35,080 bases of DNA from assembly GCA_030652215.1 (NCBI GenBank), contig JAUSBC010000011.1:1-35080 (forward strand), in the 5' to 3' direction. The position numbers were made by a program, and so were the translations under genes. The DNA comes from Sideroxyarcus sp. Lineage in GTDB: Bacteria > Pseudomonadota > Gammaproteobacteria > Burkholderiales > Gallionellaceae. Under the pieces are notes generated by a model, which ran no database searches, was not told the origin of the DNA, and saw nothing but the letters and a program-made list of their open reading frames with translations. Below, piece after piece: positions 33,589 through 35,080 of this stretch (its first letter is position 1; the number at the start of each line of letters is the position of its first letter).

Positions 33589-34836
33589 ATGACCGAATAT
33601 TTTCACTATGAGCAGGACCGGCTGTTTGCCGAAAACGTCGCGCTGGACGACATCGCGCAGCGCTTCGGCACGCCGTGCTATGTCTATTCGCGAGCCGCGC
33701 TGAGTGACGGCTACCGCCAGTTCGAGGCGGCCTTCAAGGAGCGCGAGCACCTGATCTGCTACGCGGTGAAAGCCAATTCAAATCTTGCCGTGCTCAACGT
33801 GTTTGCACGCCTGGGTGCCGGCTTCGACATCGTTTCCGGCGGCGAACTGCAACGCGTGCTGGCGGCGGGAGGTGCAGCCGGTAAAGTGGTCTTCTCCGGC
33901 GTGGGCAAGAGCAAAGCCGAGATGCGGCAGGCGCTGGAAGCCGGAATACTCTGCTTCAATGTCGAATCTCCGTCAGAACTGGAACGACTGAACGAAGTAG
34001 CAGGCAACATGGGCAAGATTGCGCCGATCAGCTTTCGCGTGAATCCCGATGTGGATGCCAAGACGCACCCCTACATCTCCACCGGACTCAAGCAGAACAA
34101 GTTCGGTGTGGCTTACACCGAAGCGCTGGCGCTGTATCGCCAGGCGGCTGGCATGCCGCATTTGCGCGTCACGGGCATGGATTGCCACATCGGCTCCCAG
34201 CTCACCGAGACCAGCCCGTTCATCGCGGCAGCGGAAAAGGTGCTGGCGCTGGTCGATCAACTGGCGGCCGAGGGCATCGTCCTGGAGCACCTCGACCTGG
34301 GCGGCGGACTCGGAATTTGCTACGACGACGAGACTCCCCCTTCCATCGCCGAATACGCGCAAGCCTTGCTGGGCGCGCTTTCCGGGCGTTCCGAGAAGAT
34401 CATCGTCGAGCCTGGCCGGGTGCTGGTCGGCAATGCCGGCGTGCTGCTCACCCGCATCGAATACCTCAAGCATGGCGAGGAAAAGAACTTCGCCATCGTC
34501 GACGCGGCGATGAACGACCTCATGCGTCCGGCACTTTACGACGCCTTCCACGCCATCCGGCCGGTACGGCAAAGTGCTGTCGAGAAGCAGCTCTACGAAG
34601 TGGTTGGTCCCATCTGCGAGACCGGCGATTTTATCGGTCATGCCCGCGAGATGGCCGTGGATAAAGGTGATGCGCTGGCCGTGATGTCCGCCGGAGCGTA
34701 TGGAATGAGCATGAGTTCGAACTACAACACCCGTCCGCGGGCAGCCGAAGTGATGGTGGACGGGAGCAAAACTCATCTTGTTCGAGAGCGCGAAACAGTC
34801 CGCCAGCTCTACGCTTCAGAGAAAATCATCTCGTGA
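33589..34836 (+). CDS. lysA: diaminopimelate decarboxylase
   Basis: PLP enzyme for the last step of lysine synthesis, meso-diaminopimelate to lysine. The start is the ATG at 33589, just after lptM; the open frame runs further upstream through lptM out of its frame. At 415 residues it is normal. The PLP lysine is K61 (CYAVKANSN). Other landmarks are DCHIGSQLTE, the EPGRVLVGNAG stretch and CETGDFIG carrying the active-site Cys of the partner subunit. No classical terminator follows; a 12-base palindrome ATTTCGCGAAAT lies at 34841-34852. Confidence 0.95.
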   Translation: MTEYFHYEQDRLFAENVALDDIAQRFGTPCYVYSRAALSDGYRQFEAAFKEREHLICYAVKANSNLAVLNVFARLGAGFDIVSGGELQRVLAAGGAAGKVVFSGVGKSKAEMRQALEAGILCFNVESPSELERLNEVAGNMGKIAPISFRVNPDVDAKTHPYISTGLKQNKFGVAYTEALALYRQAAGMPHLRVTGMDCHIGSQLTETSPFIAAAEKVLALVDQLAAEGIVLEHLDLGGGLGICYDDETPPSIAEYAQALLGALSGRSEKIIVEPGRVLVGNAGVLLTRIEYLKHGEEKNFAIVDAAMNDLMRPALYDAFHAIRPVRQSAVEKQLYEVVGPICETGDFIGHAREMAVDKGDALAVMSAGAYGMSMSSNYNTRPRAAEVMVDGSKTHLVRERETVRQLYASEKIIS

Positions 34837-34865
34837 AATTATTTCGCGAAATATGCATAAAAGTG

Positions 34866-34895
34866 TTGCGCATTTTTTTTAATCGCGCATAGAAT
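34866..34895 (+). promoter_or_regulatory. promoter for the histone H1-like gene
   Basis: TTGCGC (34866-34871) and TAGAAT (34890-34895) are separated by 18 bases that include an eight-T run. The predicted leader to the ATG is about 105 nt, long for this window. Confidence 0.5.
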
Positions 34896-35007
34896 GCAAG
34901 CACCGTGCGTGTTGGGAGATTTCAAGCAATAGAAAGACGCATCGGGAGTGCAGTTGGTGCACGAAAATAACACCTGGTTAGTCCATCAATTTTTATAAGG
35001 AATGAAA

Positions 35008-35080
35008 ATGGCTGCAACAACCAAAGCAAAAAGCACCACCAAAAAGGCTGCCGCAAAGAAGCCGGCTGCAAAGAAAGCAG
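35008..35080 (+). CDS. histone H1-like Ala/Lys-rich DNA-binding protein (3'-truncated by window edge)
   Basis: Only the first 24 codons are present: MAATTKAKSTT followed by repeated KKAAAKKPA units. This composition matches bacterial histone H1-like (KAAxKKPA-repeat) nucleoid proteins, which bind DNA through unstructured lysine-rich tails. I chose the ATG at 35008 over the one at 35002 because ATAAGGA (34995-35001) is then correctly spaced, 6 bases away. Confidence 0.75.
   Translation, partial: MAATTKAKSTTKKAAAKKPAAKKA

Noticed and set aside
34841-34852. Perfect 12-base palindrome ATTTCGCGAAAT after lysA
   Set aside because: It has no loop or U tract, so it is a poor terminator. It could be a protein-binding site but nothing ties it to a regulator.

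Overview
The window is a GC-rich, densely coded stretch of a betaproteobacterial chromosome. I infer this from the gene order birA-coaX-SPOR, miaB-phoH-ybeY-corC, lnt...glyQ-glyS-gmhB-plsC-ygjP and cyaY/lptM-lysA. A Nitrosomonadales/Gallionellaceae-like organism is plausible, but the sequence alone does not prove it. I see no prophage, insertion sequence, CRISPR array or rRNA operon.

Layout. Positions 1-9746 (+) hold the 3' part of an HrpA helicase gene, a MaeB-type malic enzyme, a small unknown protein, a patatin-like hydrolase, BirA, type III pantothenate kinase and a SPOR-domain membrane protein. A tRNA-Met(CAU) gene with a terminator follows. Positions 10041-10675 look almost empty but carry, on the minus strand, two paralogous 32-codon genes for single-span membrane proteins. 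Positions 10676-14260 (+) are miaB-phoH-ybeY-corC with overlapping starts.

Positions 14280-23212 interrupt the usual corC-lnt adjacency. This block is rich in phospholipid functions. A secreted phospholipase D-family protein and an XRE regulator, with a visible promoter and palindromic operator, are divergent from an exported C92/YiiX-like permuted papain-fold protein, an Aas acyltransferase/acyl-ACP synthetase fusion, the LplT lysophospholipid flippase and a YnbA-type CDP-alcohol phosphatidyltransferase. An RsuA/RluF-type pseudouridine synthase, MarC and a stand-alone cyclic-nucleotide-binding domain protein follow on the minus strand.

Positions 23292-31592 (+) return to the conserved order: lnt, a patch of dispersed palindromic repeats, a GIY-YIG protein, a membrane diguanylate cyclase whose predicted mRNA is almost leaderless, then glyQ-glyS-gmhB-plsC-ygjP. 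Positions 31762-33379 (-) hold cyaY and, directly upstream, a 430-residue protein that fuses a frataxin-like domain, one membrane span and a retropepsin-type aspartic protease domain. Divergent from it are lptM and lysA, and the window ends in the start of an Ala/Lys-rich histone H1-like gene.

The observations I rate highest are the frataxin-aspartic protease fusion, which looks like a duplicated cyaY that lost the acidic iron-binding ridge, the tandem 32-residue membrane proteins, and the lysophospholipid-recycling cluster.
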